The translations under genes were made by a program, and so were the position numbers. Shown here piece after piece: positions 1-7,917 of a stretch of DNA of 64,000 nucleotides; positions within the stretch are counted from its first letter, which is position 1; every line of letters starts with the position of its first letter. The notes beneath the pieces were generated by a model. It was not told where the DNA came from, made no database searches, and saw only the letters and a program-made list of their open reading frames with translations. This DNA is from Pseudomonadota bacterium (GTDB lineage: Bacteria > Pseudomonadota > Gammaproteobacteria > Steroidobacterales > Steroidobacteraceae), in NCBI GenBank assembly GCA_025355105.1, contig JANYAE010000001.1, positions 1 through 64,000 on the forward strand. The letters are read 5' to 3'.

Positions 1-176
1 AGGTCGCCGCGACGCTGCTCACCGTCCCCTACCTCGGCTACGGGTTGATGGAGGTGCTCGCCAACCCCGGCGCACGCCATTACGCCGGCGCGCTCGTGCT
101 GGTCGCGTTCGCGACCTTCGTCGCGCTGATCGCGTCGCTGCGGCTCAGTCGCCCGTCCACTGCAGCACCGACCTGA
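1..176 (+). CDS. DUF2069 family membrane protein, C-terminal part
   Basis: This is the last 58 codons of a gene that begins before the window. The visible peptide is hydrophobic, with two likely membrane segments (about residues 5-20 and 28-47 of the visible part) and a short polar tail. Its position next to a converging hda gene matches the DUF2069 gene beside hda in Pseudomonas-like genomes, which is the main reason for the call. Its stop lies inside the 3' end of hda, so the two genes converge with a 32-base overlap. The function of the family is not known. Confidence 0.6.
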   Translation, partial: VAATLLTVPYLGYGLMEVLANPGARHYAGALVLVAFATFVALIASLRLSRPSTAAPT

Positions 177-840
177 CGAAGGGCACGGTCAGGCGCCGCT
201 GCTGCGACAGCGCGGCGGCGTCGAGACGGTCAAGCGCCTCGCACAGCGCCGCGAGGTCGCGCGGCAAGCGCCGCTGCAGATAGGCGAGCGTTTCCTCCGG
301 CAGCTCGATGCCGAGCGCCCGCGCGCGATCCAGCAATGCCATGCCCTGCTCGCGCTCGTCGAGCGCGCGCAGCTGCCAGACGACGCAGGCGGCCAGACGC
401 GAGGCGAGATCCGGCAGCGCCACCGGCAGCGCCGCCGGCGCCCCGTTCGCGCTGAGCACCAGGTTGCCACCGCGCTCGGCGAGGTCGTTGTAGAGCGCGA
501 ACAGCGCGCGCTCCCAGGCCGCGTCGCCGGCCACGCCGTCGAGGTCGTCGAGGCACACGAGCTCAAGCTGCTCGAGCCCGGGGAGCATCTCGGCGGACGG
601 CCAGCGCTCGCCGAGCGGCAGGTAGCCGGCGCGGCGGCCGCGCGCGCCGGCGAGCGCGCAGGTGGCCTGCAGCAGGTGCGTGCGCCCGGCACCTGCCGCC
701 GAGTACAGCCACAGCGGCGCGACACCCGGCGTCGTGGCACGTGCCTCGAGCGCGGCAACCAGTGGTCCGTTCGGCCCGATCTGGAAGCTCGCGAAGGTCG
801 ACGCGGCGCGCAGCCGGACGCCGAGCGGCAGCTGCTCCAT
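145..840 (-). CDS. hda: Hda, DnaA regulatory inactivator (AAA+ protein)
   Basis: 231 residues, close to the 233 of E. coli Hda. Hda binds the DNA-loaded sliding clamp and stimulates ATP hydrolysis by DnaA after initiation, preventing re-initiation. The N-terminus (MEQLPLGVRL) fits the short clamp-binding segment of the family. A DnaA-like AAA+ core follows, with a Walker A-like AGAGRTHLL loop in which Arg replaces the usual Lys, as in E. coli Hda, and an acidic LVCLDDLD Walker B strand. The start is the ATG whose A also ends the TAA stop of the upstream phosphatidyltransferase gene (TAATG), so the two are probably translationally coupled. It is the last gene of a three-gene operon with that gene and the DUF2066 gene. 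Confidence 0.9.
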   Translation of the reverse strand: MEQLPLGVRLRAASTFASFQIGPNGPLVAALEARATTPGVAPLWLYSAAGAGRTHLLQATCALAGARGRRAGYLPLGERWPSAEMLPGLEQLELVCLDDLDGVAGDAAWERALFALYNDLAERGGNLVLSANGAPAALPVALPDLASRLAACVVWQLRALDEREQGMALLDRARALGIELPEETLAYLQRRLPRDLAALCEALDRLDAAALSQQRRLTVPFVRSVLQWTGD

Positions 841-1409
841 TACTGCGCGCTGCGCGACGCGACGCGGGTTGCCCGGATCGCCTCGCGCGCGTAGGTCAGG
901 ACGTAGTCGATGCCGCTGACGACGGTGGTGACCAAGGTTGCGGCGCCGATCGCGACCACCAGCGGCCGCGGCACGTTCTGCCACGCCGCCGCGGCGATCA
1001 CCGCGAGCACGAACGTCAGCTGCAGCAACGTGTTCAGCTTGCTGACCGGCGTCGGGTGACCCTCGACGTAGCCGATCAGCACGCGGTAGATGATCGCGCC
1101 ACCGACGATGAGGATGTCGCGGACCACGACCGCGACGCCGAGCCACAGCGGCACCAGTCCGATCCAGACCAGCGTCAGGAACACCGTCACCAGCAGCAGC
1201 TTGTCGGCGATCGGGTCGAGGATCTTGCCGAGCCGCGAGGTCCAGCCGAAGTGCTTGGCGAGCCAGCCGTCCAAACCGTCGGAGATGGCGGCGACGCCGA
1301 ACAGCACGAGGGTCAGCTCGTAGCGACCGGCGAGTAGCGCGAGCGCGCTCGGCGCGACCAACAGGATGCGCAGCACGCAGATCGCGTTCGGGATCCACGC
1401 CAGGTTCAC
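840..1409 (-). CDS. CDP-alcohol phosphatidyltransferase family protein (PgsA-like)
   Basis: 189 residues, an integral membrane enzyme with about five hydrophobic segments. The family signature D-x2-DG-x2-AR-x8-G-x3-D-x3-D is present at about residues 44-69 as DGLDGWLAK, eight residues, G, three, D, three, D, with Lys in place of the usual Arg. The four Asp residues that bind metal and CDP are intact. Enzymes of this class transfer a phosphatidyl group from CDP-diacylglycerol to an alcohol such as glycerol 3-phosphate. Which alcohol is used cannot be read from the sequence. The start is a GTG overlapping the TGA of the upstream DUF2066 gene (GTGA). This position next to hda is typical of Pseudomonas-like genomes. 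Confidence 0.85.
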   Translation of the reverse strand: MNLAWIPNAICVLRILLVAPSALALLAGRYELTLVLFGVAAISDGLDGWLAKHFGWTSRLGKILDPIADKLLLVTVFLTLVWIGLVPLWLGVAVVVRDILIVGGAIIYRVLIGYVEGHPTPVSKLNTLLQLTFVLAVIAAAAWQNVPRPLVVAIGAATLVTTVVSGIDYVLTYAREAIRATRVASRSAQ

Positions 1410-2401
1410 GGCCGCAGCACGAGTTGCAGTGCGCCCCCCGGCGGAGCGGAGTCGTCCGGCGCGAAGCGGCCGGATTCGCGCGCGGCGCGGCGCAGCGCGT
1501 CGGCGTCGCCGTCGAAGGCGACCCGAAAGTGCAGCGACTCGCCGCTCACTTCCTCGAGCGAGACGGCACGGACGTTGGCGAGCGCGGCGAGCGCGTTGCC
1601 GGCCAGCGCGTAGCCGGCGAGATCGCGGACGCCGCGCACGACCGCGTCGATCTGTCCGGCGCGTGCACCGGCGGTGGCGAATTGGGCACCGAAGCGGTCC
1701 GCCAGCGCCTGCACCCCCTCATCACTGGCGCCGCTGGCGCTGCCCTCGCCGGCCGGGCCGGTCCAGATCCAGCTCACCACGCCGGGCGCCACGCGGCCGA
1801 CCAGCAGCGCGTCGGCACCGTACTGGCGCGCGAGATCCCGCAACGGCTCCAGGCGGCCGGCGAGCGCGTCGTCGGCGCGCAGCTGCTCGATCGAGGTCGG
1901 CAGCCCGGTCGGCCAGAGCAGCGGCAGGCCGCGCAGCTGCGCCGTCGCAACGACCGCGCGGCGCACCTCCGGCTCGGCGCCAGGGCCGAGCGAGCGCGCG
2001 GCGCCCGGCTTGGCACTCACCAGCAACACCAGCGTCAGCGGCCGCTCCCGCGACCAGAGTCGCTGACCTGCCTGCAACAGCCGCGTCTCGAGTGCTTCCG
2101 GGTCGAAGCTGACAACCTGCTGGTTGCCCGCGGCCGAGCGGAAGGTGCGCGCGAGCCGCGCTGCGTCGGCGTACAGCGCCGTCAGGCCAGGGTCGGTGGC
2201 CGCCGCCCGACGGCCGGTCAGGCGGACCACCACCTGGTGAAGGGCATCCGTGGCGGCCGCAGCGCGCCCGCTGTCGGACGCATCCCCGGCGCCGGTACCC
2301 TCGTAGAGGCCCTCCACGGTGACGCCGCCGGCCGCCCCCGGAAGCCCGGCAACGAGCAGGCCGGCGAGCAGCGCGGCGGCGATCGGGTGGACAAGGCGCA
2401 T
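1406..2401 (-). CDS. DUF2066 domain protein, exported
   Basis: 331 residues. A clear signal peptide is visible at the N-terminus (MRLVHPIAAALLAGLLVAG, then a probable cleavage after GLPGAAG), so the protein is likely periplasmic. The rest has no catalytic motif that I recognise. The call rests on length, export and gene order: a DUF2066 gene lies between hda and purM, divergent from purM, in Pseudomonas-like genomes. It is the first gene of a three-gene operon running down to hda, and every junction in that operon is an overlap. The 99-base divergent gap to purM must hold both promoters. No function is known for the family. Confidence 0.75.
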   Translation of the reverse strand: MRLVHPIAAALLAGLLVAGLPGAAGGVTVEGLYEGTGAGDASDSGRAAAATDALHQVVVRLTGRRAAATDPGLTALYADAARLARTFRSAAGNQQVVSFDPEALETRLLQAGQRLWSRERPLTLVLLVSAKPGAARSLGPGAEPEVRRAVVATAQLRGLPLLWPTGLPTSIEQLRADDALAGRLEPLRDLARQYGADALLVGRVAPGVVSWIWTGPAGEGSASGASDEGVQALADRFGAQFATAGARAGQIDAVVRGVRDLAGYALAGNALAALANVRAVSLEEVSGESLHFRVAFDGDADALRRAARESGRFAPDDSAPPGGALQLVLRP

Positions 2402-2460
2402 GCGTTTCCCTGGCGGGTACCGAGGTCACCGCGCGACCGGCGGCGACGTGGATCGCCATG

Positions 2461-2466
2461 TAAAAT
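2461..2466 (+). promoter_or_regulatory. Possible -10 element of the purM promoter
   Basis: TAAAAT lies 35 bases before the purM start and stands out in an otherwise GC-rich gap. No good -35 hexamer is visible 16-18 bases upstream, so the call is weak. Confidence 0.3.
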
Positions 2467-2500
2467 ACCATAGCCTCGAAACCTCTCCCGGCGACGCCCT

Positions 2501-3538
2501 ATGTCCAATTCCCGCCCTTCCGTGACCTACCGCGACGCCGGTGTCGACATCGACGCAGGCGACGAACTGGTCGAGCGCATCAAGCCGCACGTGCGACGGA
2601 CCCTGCGCAAGGAGGTGTTGGGCGGGCTCGGCGGCTTCGGCGCGCTGGTGCGCGTGCCGCTCGATCGCTACCGCAAGCCGGTCCTCGTCTCGGGCACCGA
2701 CGGCGTCGGCACCAAGCTGCGGCTCGCGATCGAGACCGGCCGGCACGACACCATCGGCATCGACCTCGTCGCGATGTGCGTCAACGACGTGGTGGTCCAG
2801 GGCGCCGAGCCGTTGTTCTTTCTCGATTACTACGCGACCGGCCACCTTGACGTCGCGGTCGCCGAACGGGTCATCGCCGGCATCGCCGCGGGCTGCGTCC
2901 AGGCCGGCTGCGCGCTGGTCGGCGGCGAGACCGCCGAGATGCCGGGGATGTACCACGACGCCGACTACGACCTCGCCGGCTTTTGCGTCGGCATCGCCGA
3001 CGAGGACCGCTTGATCGACGGCAGCACGACACGGGCCGGCGACGTCATCATCGGACTCGCCTCCTCCGGCCCGCACTCGAACGGCTACTCGCTGATCCGC
3101 AAGCTGCTCGCGCTCGGTGGCGCGACCCCGGCCACCGAAGTCGACGGCCGCAAGCTCTACGACTTGCTGCTCGCACCGACCCGCATCTACGTGAAATCGC
3201 TGCTCGCGCTGCAGGCGGAGATGGCGGTGCGCAGCTTCGCGCACATCACCGGCGGCGGCCTGCTCGACAACATCCCGCGGGTTGTGCCGGACGGCCTCGA
3301 GGTGCGCCTCAACCGGCGCGCCTGGACGCGCCCGCCGGTGTTCGACTGGCTGCAGGCGACCGGCAACATCGACGAAACCGAAATGCACCGGACCTTCAAT
3401 TGCGGAATCGGCATGACCGTCTGCGTGCCGCCGGACGGCGCCGAGCAGGCGCTCGTGCGGCTGCGGGCCCTCGGCGAAACGGCGACGGTGATCGGCGAGG
3501 TCCGTGCGGGCACGAACGGTGTCGTCCTCGACGGCTGA
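2501..3538 (+). CDS. purM: Phosphoribosylformylglycinamidine cyclo-ligase (AIR synthetase)
   Basis: 345 residues, the normal family length. PurM closes the imidazole ring: formylglycinamidine ribonucleotide plus ATP gives aminoimidazole ribonucleotide in purine synthesis. The sequence carries the expected family blocks, including the N-terminal [12 protein letters not shown], the glycine-rich [11 protein letters not shown] nucleotide-binding segment, the metal-binding [23 protein letters not shown] and the C-terminal [13 protein letters not shown]. The start codon is an ATG with no competing upstream start. purN overlaps its 3' end by 35 bases, so the two consecutive purine genes are in one transcription unit with DUF3108 behind them. 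Confidence 0.97.
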   Translation: MSNSRPSVTYRDAGVDIDAGDELVERIKPHVRRTLRKEVLGGLGGFGALVRVPLDRYRKPVLVSGTDGVGTKLRLAIETGRHDTIGIDLVAMCVNDVVVQGAEPLFFLDYYATGHLDVAVAERVIAGIAAGCVQAGCALVGGETAEMPGMYHDADYDLAGFCVGIADEDRLIDGSTTRAGDVIIGLASSGPHSNGYSLIRKLLALGGATPATEVDGRKLYDLLLAPTRIYVKSLLALQAEMAVRSFAHITGGGLLDNIPRVVPDGLEVRLNRRAWTRPPVFDWLQATGNIDETEMHRTFNCGIGMTVCVPPDGAEQALVRLRALGETATVIGEVRAGTNGVVLDG

Positions 3539-4202
3539 GGCAGCCCGTCGGCTGCCGGTCGTCATCCTGCTGTCGGGCTCCGGCAGCAACTTTGCCGCCA
3601 TCGCCGCGGCGGCCGGCCACGGCGCGCTGCCGATCGAGCTGCGGGCCGCGGTCTCGGACCGGCCGGCCGCGTACGGGCTCGTGCGGGCCCGCGCGCTCGG
3701 CATCCCGGCGCAGGCGGTGCCGGTCACCGGCCACGCCGATCGCGCGGCGCACAATGTGGCGCTTGCGGCCTGCATCGACGCCTACCGGCCCGAGCTCGTG
3801 GTCTGCGCCGGCTACATGCGCATCTTTTCGGCCGCCTTCGTCGAGCACTACGCCGACCGGATGCTCAACATCCATCCGTCGCTGCTGCCGGAGTACCGCG
3901 GCCTGAACACGCACCAGCGCGCGCTCGAGGCGGGCGCCCGCTGGCACGGCTGCTCGGTCCATTTCGTCACCGAGGAGCTGGACGGCGGCCCGCTCGTCGC
4001 GCAGGCGCCGGTGCCGGTGCTGCCCGGCGACACGGTCGAAACGCTTTCAGCGCGGGTTCATCGGGCCGAGCACAGACTCTACCCGACGGTCATCGGTTGG
4101 TACGCCACCGGTCGCTTGCGCTCGACCGCCGGCGTGGTCACGCTCGACGGCGAACCGCTCAGCACGCCGGTGCGGCTGGAGAATCTGCATGCCGAGGCTT
4201 GA
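3504..4202 (+). CDS. purN: Phosphoribosylglycinamide formyltransferase
   Basis: 232 residues if read from the GTG at 3504. A second in-frame GTG at 3519 would give 227 residues and has the better-placed purine-rich stretch before it, so the start is uncertain. The enzyme transfers a formyl group from 10-formyl-tetrahydrofolate to glycinamide ribonucleotide. The phosphate-binding GSGSNF loop follows the first strand. The catalytic Asn-His pair is in [14 protein letters not shown], and the catalytic Asp is in [10 protein letters not shown]. The residues before LPVVILLSG are extra compared with E. coli PurN. It overlaps purM upstream and DUF3108 downstream, which indicates translational coupling. 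Confidence 0.95.
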   Translation: MRARTVSSSTAEAARRLPVVILLSGSGSNFAAIAAAAGHGALPIELRAAVSDRPAAYGLVRARALGIPAQAVPVTGHADRAAHNVALAACIDAYRPELVVCAGYMRIFSAAFVEHYADRMLNIHPSLLPEYRGLNTHQRALEAGARWHGCSVHFVTEELDGGPLVAQAPVPVLPGDTVETLSARVHRAEHRLYPTVIGWYATGRLRSTAGVVTLDGEPLSTPVRLENLHAEA

Positions 4203-4965
4203 TGGTCGGCGCCGTCCCTGGCGAGCCTGGCTGCTCGGCCTCGGCCTTGCGTGGCTCGGCCTACCCGCGCTCGGCGAGGGCTTGCGGCCGCACGACGTCG
4301 TCTATCAGTTCCTCTTCAAAGGCGTCAGCGGCGGCGAACTCGAACTGAAACTGCGCGCCGACGCCGGGCCGGACAGCTGGATCTACGAGACCCACGCGCA
4401 CCCGAACTTCCTCGCCAGCTTCTTCGTCCGCTCAAACTCGATCGAGCGCGGCTGGTTCCGCGTGACGCCTGCCGGCGTCGAACCGCAGCGTTACTACATC
4501 GATGACGGCTCCTCCGACAAGAGCAACAGCAGCGATCTGCGCTATGACTGGGCGCAGGGCCGGATCACCGGCAGCGCACGCGGACAGCCGCTCGATCTCG
4601 CGCTCGAGCCGGGGACGCAGGATGTGATGTCGATCCGCGCGGTCGTGCTCGTGGACCTTCTCGCCGGTCGCGAGCCGCAGGAGTACACGATGCTCGACGG
4701 CCGGGAGCTCAAGCACTACGTCTACACCCGAGTCGGCACCGCGAAGCTCAAGACCGACATCGGCGAGTACGACACGGTGATCTACAAGAGCGATCGCAAG
4801 GACTCCGACGGTCGCGGTCGCATCTGGCAGTACTGGTACGCGCCGTCGCTCGGCTGGCTGCCGCTGCGCGCCGAGCAACGCGAGGACGGCAAGACGCGCA
4901 TGACGCTCGCGATCCGCTCGCTGAAATGGCTCGATGCCGGCGTCGCCGCGCCCGCAGCCCGGTGA
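4189..4965 (+). CDS. DUF3108 domain protein, exported
   Basis: 258 residues. A basic N-terminus and a hydrophobic stretch (about residues 12-29, WLLGLGLAWLGLPALG) form a signal peptide, so the protein is probably periplasmic or outer-membrane associated. The remainder is rich in beta-strand-like sequence and has the DUF3108 pattern, including PHDVVYQFLFKG near the mature N-terminus and a C-terminal YWYAPSLGWLPLR block. The start overlaps the end of purN by 14 bases, the same arrangement as in Pseudomonas. It converges on dcd with only nine bases between. No biochemical role is known for the family, although it travels with the purine genes. Confidence 0.8.
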   Translation: MPRLDGRRRPWRAWLLGLGLAWLGLPALGEGLRPHDVVYQFLFKGVSGGELELKLRADAGPDSWIYETHAHPNFLASFFVRSNSIERGWFRVTPAGVEPQRYYIDDGSSDKSNSSDLRYDWAQGRITGSARGQPLDLALEPGTQDVMSIRAVVLVDLLAGREPQEYTMLDGRELKHYVYTRVGTAKLKTDIGEYDTVIYKSDRKDSDGRGRIWQYWYAPSLGWLPLRAEQREDGKTRMTLAIRSLKWLDAGVAAPAAR

Positions 4966-4974
4966 CGCCGGCGG

Positions 4975-6663
4975 TCAGGTCTTCGGCAGCGTAACGCCGC
5001 GCTGGCCCATGTACTTGCCGGCGCGGTCCTTGTAGGACGTGCCGCACACCTCGTCCGACTCGAAGAACAGCATCTGCGCCACGCCCTCGTTGGCGTAGAT
5101 CTTCGCCGGCAGCGTTGTCGTATTGGAGAACTCGAGCGTCACGTGCCCTTCCCATTCCGGTTCCAAGGGCGTTACGTTGACGATAATCCCGCAGTTGTGG
5201 ACGAACACGCCGCACTGCAGCGCAAAGTTACCGGCCTCCGGAACGGACAGGCAGTAGACATCGTGATCGCCCTTCAGCGACCGGACCGCCGCAACTTTGT
5301 GGTTGCGATACGGACGCCCGGCCGCTTGCGCGACGACCTCGGGGAACCGGCGAAAGACCGCTCGGTCGCAGCCGAGGAGCCGCGCCGCACCCCGAATCGA
5401 GCCCGCCGCGTGCAGCGCGCGCTGCACGCCGGCCGCATCGACGTCCGCCCGCAGATCGATGCCGCGGGCAATTTCGCGCTGCGCGGCGCGACGTGATCCG
5501 TCATCTCGACTCCACGCACGCGCGCTCATGGCCGGCTGGCGCTCGCGCTCCGCTGGATCGGCAAAGCGCCGCAGCGTCGCCGCCCGGTGCCGTTCGCGCT
5601 GCTCGTCGGAGCCGTTGCGCCGCAACGCCAGAATGCGTTCGCGCGCGGCAGCGAATCGGTCGTCCGACCAGAAGGCTGTGGCGCGATCCGACCGCAAGGC
5701 AGCGAAACGCTGGCGCCAGGACGGATCCTGCGCTCGCGTCTCGAGCGCCTGACGGATCGCGGCGGAATCCTCGGCGGCGTCCAAGCCAGCGCCGTACGAT
5801 TCGCTGTTGTGCAGGCGAACGTGCTCGCTCGCAGCCATACGCACAAGATTCGTCGGCCGATTATTGCGACGGTCGAAGTCGATGTGATGTCGATGCGTGC
5901 TAGGCACGTCCCGGTAGACTCCGTGGCGCAGGTTCCACTCGTCCGCGAGCCGGTGCGTCGGCGACAAGTGCCCGGTCAGCGGCTGATATGCCATCTCGGA
6001 GCCGCGAAAGAGCTGTCGATAGAGCGGCATGAGCGCGTCGGCCGGGCGGAGGTCGCCGGCGGCGACCATCCGGCCGTCGCGGGTCATGAACAGGTGGTCC
6101 GGAGTGGCATGAATCAGGGCGCCGTCATCGAGCTCAACCTCGAGCAGGGCGTCTCTTCCAATGAATCGCGGCGAATCCAGCAGCGACACGATCATCCGCC
6201 CGTTCGCACCAATGCTGTAGCCGAAGAAAGCCTCGCCGGACTCGGCGCGGCGGGCCATCTGCTCGAGCGTCGGCGCGGTACCGTCAACCAGCGCAACCTT
6301 GGTATCGCCGCGAAAGCAGCGTGCGTACGTTGACTTCCCAAGTGTTATTACAAGCACGTTGCGCGGGATCCGAAACAGCTCGACCGTGCGCGCGAGCGCG
6401 AACGAGTTTGGCGGAATAATGGCGACGTCCGCGGTCACGTCGACGAAGCTCGCGGGGTCGAAGGCCTTCGGATCGACGATCGTCGAGTTGATGTTCGTGA
6501 AGATCTTGAACTCGTTCGCGCAGCGAACGTCGTAGCCGTAGCTCGAAGTGCCATAGGAAACGATCTTCCGACCGTCGACGGACCGTACCTGGCCGTGCTC
6601 GAAGGGCTCGATCATGCCAGTGGCGGCCATGCGGCGAATCCAATGGTCTGACTTGATGCTCAT
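4975..6663 (-). CDS. dcd: dCTP deaminase precursor interrupted by an intein
   Basis: One intact 562-codon frame. Residues 1-115 and 491-562 together form a normal 187-residue dCTP deaminase, which converts dCTP to dUTP and so feeds dTMP synthesis. Residues 116-490 are an intein. Extein motifs include [13 protein letters not shown], the catalytic STYAR (Ser111, Arg115), and VTLEFSN with the catalytic Glu at mature position 136, equivalent to Glu138 of E. coli after a two-residue gap. The insertion falls between Arg115 and Cys116, inside the active site, so the precursor should be inactive until spliced. The start [12 protein letters not shown] matches Pseudomonas Dcd; a 20-residue upstream extension is not family-like. 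It lies 89 bases downstream of mrp on the same strand. The extein reading is very secure. Splicing activity is inferred. Confidence 0.95.
   Translation of the reverse strand: MSIKSDHWIRRMAATGMIEPFEHGQVRSVDGRKIVSYGTSSYGYDVRCANEFKIFTNINSTIVDPKAFDPASFVDVTADVAIIPPNSFALARTVELFRIPRNVLVITLGKSTYARCFRGDTKVALVDGTAPTLEQMARRAESGEAFFGYSIGANGRMIVSLLDSPRFIGRDALLEVELDDGALIHATPDHLFMTRDGRMVAAGDLRPADALMPLYRQLFRGSEMAYQPLTGHLSPTHRLADEWNLRHGVYRDVPSTHRHHIDFDRRNNRPTNLVRMAASEHVRLHNSESYGAGLDAAEDSAAIRQALETRAQDPSWRQRFAALRSDRATAFWSDDRFAAARERILALRRNGSDEQRERHRAATLRRFADPAERERQPAMSARAWSRDDGSRRAAQREIARGIDLRADVDAAGVQRALHAAGSIRGAARLLGCDRAVFRRFPEVVAQAAGRPYRNHKVAAVRSLKGDHDVYCLSVPEAGNFALQCGVFVHNCGIIVNVTPLEPEWEGHVTLEFSNTTTLPAKIYANEGVAQMLFFESDEVCGTSYKDRAGKYMGQRGVTLPKT
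5194..6318 (-). mobile_element. HNH homing-endonuclease intein in Dcd (375 residues)
   Basis: Splicing motifs are complete. The first residue is Cys ([10 protein letters not shown], block A). Block B is IHATPDHLF with the T-x-x-H pair at precursor residues 187 and 190. Block F is [14 protein letters not shown], and block G ends GVFVHN before Cys491, giving the penultimate His489, terminal Asn490 and Cys+1 nucleophile. Block F has Cys where Asp is usual. Between them lies an HNH nuclease segment ([10 protein letters not shown] and SEHVRLHN, about residues 257-286). A basic, helical stretch rich in Arg and Ala follows, then a helix-turn-helix-like segment ([20 protein letters not shown], about 421-440), probably for DNA recognition. 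By eye, base composition is somewhat lower in GC than the host genes. No stop or frameshift is present, so it could be active in splicing and homing. Confidence 0.93.
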
Positions 6664-6752
6664 GCGTCCCCCGGACCAAACGATCGAATCATCGCTGCGC
6701 CCACCGTCGACGGTGAGTCGCATCTGTCCCCGGAATCGACCGATTCACGGCG

Positions 6753-7826
6753 CTAGTCGTCGCTGACGGAAAGCGTCGGGAACGCGGTCGTCGCGGCCCC
6801 GGAGGCGAGGCGCGCGGCCGTACGGCGCGCGATCTCGTGGTAGGCCTGAGCGAGACGGCCGTCCGGCTCGGCAACGACCGTCGGCCGGCCGCCGTCGGTC
6901 TGCTCGCGGATGCGGATGTCGAGCGGCAGGCTGCCGAGCAGCGGCACGCCGTATTCCTTCGCCATCCGATCGCCACCGCCGCTACCGAAGATGTGTTCCT
7001 CGTGGCCACACTTCGAGCAGATATGCGTTGCCATGTTCTCGACGATGCCGAGCACCGGCACCGAGACCTTTCGGAACATCATCAGGCCCTTGCGCGCGTC
7101 CGCGAGCGCGATGTCCTGGGGCGTCGTCACGATGATGGCGCCGCTGACCGGCACGCGCTGCGCGAGCGTGAGCTGGATATCGCCAGTGCCCGGCGGCATG
7201 TCGACGATCAGGTAGTCGAGCTCGCCCCACTGGGTATCGCCGAGCAACTGCGTGAGCGCCTGGGTGACCATCGGGCCGCGCCAGACCATCGGCTGCGCCG
7301 GATCGATCAGGAAGCCGATCGACATCACCGCGACGCCGTAGGCCCGCAGCGGCTCGATCTGCTTGCCGTCAGGCGTGTTCGGGCGCTCGCCCTCGAGCCC
7401 CATCATCAACGGCTGGCTGGGCCCGTAGATGTCCGCGTCCAGCAGGCCGACCCGGGCACCCTGCGCGGCGAGCGCGAGGGCGAGGTTGACGGCGGTGGTT
7501 GACTTGCCGACTCCGCCCTTGCCGGAGGCAACCGCCAGTACGTTGCGGATCGTCGGCAGTGGCTTGAGGCTGCCCTGCACGGCGTGCGCAACGATCTTCG
7601 AACTCAGCCGCAGCCGGACGCCACCGGTCCAGCCGGCGGCCGAGAGCTCCTGCCCCAGCAACTGACCGAGCGGGCCCTCGTAGCCGCCGGCGGGGAAGCC
7701 GAGCGTGATGTCGATCACGGCGTCCGGACCAACAATTTCCGTACCGGTCACGGCGGCGCCGAACGGCTGGCCGAGATAGGGCTCGACGACGGCGGAAGCT
7801 CGGGCGCGAAGCTCGTTGGCGTTCAT
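6753..7826 (-). CDS. apbC: Mrp/ApbC family iron-sulfur carrier ATPase
   Basis: 357 residues. An N-terminal MIP18/DUF59-type domain (about residues 1-85) precedes a P-loop NTPase of the MinD/Mrp type with the deviant Walker A SGKGGVGKST at residues 101-110. The C-terminal half has a CSKCG motif (C-x2-C), the pair that holds a bridging Fe-S cluster in Mrp dimers. The family binds and delivers Fe-S clusters to target proteins in the cytoplasm. The ATG at 7826 begins MNANELRARA, the normal family start; longer readings run into unrelated sequence. It is upstream of dcd on the same strand, a pairing also known from Pseudomonas, and divergent from the kinase gene across 91 bases. Confidence 0.93.
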   Translation of the reverse strand: MNANELRARASAVVEPYLGQPFGAAVTGTEIVGPDAVIDITLGFPAGGYEGPLGQLLGQELSAAGWTGGVRLRLSSKIVAHAVQGSLKPLPTIRNVLAVASGKGGVGKSTTAVNLALALAAQGARVGLLDADIYGPSQPLMMGLEGERPNTPDGKQIEPLRAYGVAVMSIGFLIDPAQPMVWRGPMVTQALTQLLGDTQWGELDYLIVDMPPGTGDIQLTLAQRVPVSGAIIVTTPQDIALADARKGLMMFRKVSVPVLGIVENMATHICSKCGHEEHIFGSGGGDRMAKEYGVPLLGSLPLDIRIREQTDGGRPTVVAEPDGRLAQAYHEIARRTAARLASGAATTAFPTLSVSDD

Positions 7827-7900
7827 TGGGGTGGGGTATCGACCAGTGACCCGCCATTCTAGCGGACCGGTACGCACCGGGGGCGGCTCGGGAGGCCCCC

Positions 7901-7911
7901 TATGGCATAAT
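7901..7911 (+). promoter_or_regulatory. Promoter -10 region placing transcription start at the kinase GTG
   Basis: TATGGCATAAT is an extended -10-like element (CATAAT at 7906-7911). The GTG start of the kinase gene is only six bases after it, so transcription should begin at or next to the start codon and the mRNA would be leaderless or nearly so. No convincing -35 is visible, which fits an extended -10 promoter. Confidence 0.45.
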
Positions 7912-7917
7912 TCTGGG

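Noticed and set aside
5194-6318. Reading the Dcd insert as a separate inserted gene or a fusion domain.
   Set aside because: It is in frame at both ends, has no start of its own, begins with Cys and ends His-Asn before Cys, and its removal restores a normal Dcd. Only an intein explains all of these.
5194-6318. Class-3 intein assignment because of Cys in block F.
   Set aside because: The N-terminal Cys nucleophile is present and the block B position that is Trp in class 3 is Phe here.
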